From assembly GCA_964488025.1 (NCBI GenBank), contig CAZATJ010000011.1, positions 1 through 23,596 of the forward strand: 23,596 bases of DNA, read 5' to 3'. This stretch comes from UBA1568 sp964488025. Its GTDB lineage: Bacteria > Patescibacteriota > Minisyncoccia > Moranbacterales > UBA1568. Under the pieces are notes generated by a model, which was given only the letters and a program-made list of their open reading frames with translations, was not told the origin of the DNA and ran no database searches. How positions within the stretch are numbered: the stretch's first letter is position 1; the number at the start of each line of letters is the position of its first letter. The position numbers and the translations under genes are program-made. Of the stretch, positions 22,505 through 23,596 are shown one piece after another.

Positions 22505-22514
22505 CTAAAAAGCT
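22487..22514 (+). repeat. AGCT periodic tract before the sugar transferase gene
   Basis: AGCT at 22487, 22496, 22503 and 22511, 7-9 bp apart, ending 6 bp before the ATG. It is like the tract at 20580-20607, also directly before a start codon. Confidence 0.65.
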
Positions 22515-22520
22515 AGAGAT

Positions 22521-23596
22521 ATGAAGCGTTCAGAAATATTTTTCAGTGCTATTCAGGTGCCGGTGGATTTTCTCATGATCATCCTCGCGGCCGTTTCGGC
22601 ATACTTTCTTCGTGATTTACCGATGTTTCAGGGGTATGTTTCCCGCGTTTTCAATATTTCTCTCACGGACTATCTCATTTTTTCTCTGACGGTGGCGCCA
22701 TTCTTTCTCATCATTATTGCTTTCGAAGGACTCTATACCATGCGAGCCACCCGTAGTTTTTCCAAAGAAGTATACGGCGTGACGCGCTCCATCAGTCTCG
22801 GGCTGGTTATCTTGATTATCGCGGTGTTTTTAAACCGTGAATGGTTTTCTTCGCGTTTCGTCATTTTAGTCAGTTGGGCGATCGCGGTCGTCTACGTTGT
22901 TGTGGCTCGTTATCTCATTCAGCGTATTCAAAAATGGTATCTGGTGAATAAGGGTGTCGGGATGCACCGCGTTCTCATCATTGGGACGAATCAGAAGATG
23001 TACGCTCTCCGAAAGATGCTCACGCACAATAAGCAGATGGGCTATCGGGTGGTAGATCAGATTGATATAGTCAGCATCACTCATATCAAAGAAATCCGCG
23101 CTAAGAAGGGCGTTGACGAGATCATTGTCGGTGATTCGACCCTGACGGACGATGAACAGGAGAAACTCTTCGATTTTTGTCAGATTAATAACATCACTTA
23201 CAAATATTTTCCGACGACGCTGCAGACTCAGGCGTACTCGATGAAAATTTTCAATGGCGAACCGATTATCGAATTTCAACATACTCCACTTGATGGCTGG
23301 GGGAGGGTGATTAAGCGCGCCTATGACCTGGTGGCAGGATTCGGGCTAACCATACTGTTCGGACCGGTCATGCTCGTGGTGGCGCTTCTTATTAAACTGG
23401 AAGATCCGGATGGTCCGATTATTTACAAGAACGAGCGCGTCGGTGAGAACGGCAAGAAATTTTTCGTCTATAAATTCCGCTACATGCAGTGGAAATACTG
23501 CGTGACCAAAGAAAATCCTCACATGAAGGAAGCGATTGAATTTGAGAAGAAACTGATTGAAGAGCGCAATGTGCGTAAGGGTGGTATTCTCTACAA
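22521..23596 (+). CDS. Polyprenyl-phosphate sugar-1-phosphate transferase, partial (3' end outside window)
   Basis: The first 358 residues are present and the frame is open to the window edge. Bacterial sugar transferase family (WbaP/WcaJ-like): it loads the first sugar phosphate onto undecaprenyl phosphate to start a surface polysaccharide. The N-terminal region has four or five membrane helices (about 12-28, 48-72, 88-106, 112-130). A Rossmann-like soluble part follows, beginning HRVLIIGTN (about 155-163). The catalytic domain starts at about 259 with VIKRAYDLVAG and includes PDGPIIYKNERVGENGK and FFVYKFRYMQ. ATG at 22521 is the first start after the promoter. The enzyme provides the membrane step that links the glycosyltransferases and epimerase upstream into one pathway. 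Confidence 0.92.
   Translation, partial: MKRSEIFFSAIQVPVDFLMIILAAVSAYFLRDLPMFQGYVSRVFNISLTDYLIFSLTVAPFFLIIIAFEGLYTMRATRSFSKEVYGVTRSISLGLVILIIAVFLNREWFSSRFVILVSWAIAVVYVVVARYLIQRIQKWYLVNKGVGMHRVLIIGTNQKMYALRKMLTHNKQMGYRVVDQIDIVSITHIKEIRAKKGVDEIIVGDSTLTDDEQEKLFDFCQINNITYKYFPTTLQTQAYSMKIFNGEPIIEFQHTPLDGWGRVIKRAYDLVAGFGLTILFGPVMLVVALLIKLEDPDGPIIYKNERVGENGKKFFVYKFRYMQWKYCVTKENPHMKEAIEFEKKLIEERNVRKGGILY

Noticed and set aside
21779..22508. Several small open frames within the rnpB region
   Set aside because: They cover conserved RNase P RNA motifs and repeat elements. Similar translations arise twice only because the elements are repeated.

Overview
The window looks like chromosome from a small-genome bacterium of the Candidate Phyla Radiation (Patescibacteria, most likely Parcubacteria/Moranbacteria-like). 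This is inferred from gene content, not from a marker tree. The signs are a prolyl-tRNA synthetase without the editing insertion, an archaeal-type UMP kinase, flavin kinase and a FAD-synthetase-like nucleotidyltransferase on separate genes, a membrane-anchored Clp-type ATPase, few Shine-Dalgarno sequences, tight gene packing and many short palindromic repeats. TAA, TAG and TGA all act as stops, so there is no sign of a recoded genetic code. No tRNA, CRISPR array, transposase or prophage was seen.

Layout. 1-2540: a palindromic repeat, an HtrA-like membrane protein that appears to lack its catalytic triad, a terminator, a second type of palindromic repeat (family 1) ending exactly at a consensus promoter, and an insulated gene of unknown function. 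2541-10170: housekeeping genes, truD (-), proS and pyrH (+), a cytidylyltransferase-like gene (-), then ispH, riboflavin kinase, ribE, ribH and a GT4 glycosyltransferase as a likely operon. 10171-12160: an ABC-F ATPase between two further copies of the first repeat (family 2). 12168-15582 (-): an operon of a polytopic GT-C-like glycosyltransferase, an anchored envelope protein with KRP-type repeats and a small four-helix membrane protein. 15590-15648: divergent promoters whose -35 boxes are one base apart. 15680-21575 (+): the membrane-anchored Clp-like ATPase, two glycosyltransferases and a UDP-glucuronate 4-epimerase-like enzyme. 21576-22520: the RNase P RNA gene. 22521-end: the start of a polyprenyl-phosphate sugar-1-phosphate transferase. 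The right half is therefore a cell-surface glycan locus with rnpB inside it.

Most striking is rnpB (21770-22449). Its P1, P2, P4 and core motifs are intact, but it is about 680 nt long because it carries two near-identical-ended palindromic elements of about 130 nt, one in P3 and one in J2/4. Both sit at the same junction next to the catalytic core. A third, heptamer-repeat insertion lies in the P15 region. The elements share terminal arms (CCCGCACC/GGTGCGGG) with two 109-bp elements elsewhere in the window, and each of those ends directly at a TTGACA -35 box, one of them being rnpB's own promoter. The two rnpB copies have diverged in the middle but keep the same series of hairpins, which suggests selection on RNA folding. 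Short 7-nt and 8-nt periodic tracts also occur at promoters, in rnpB and in the interdomain linkers of two glycosyltransferases.
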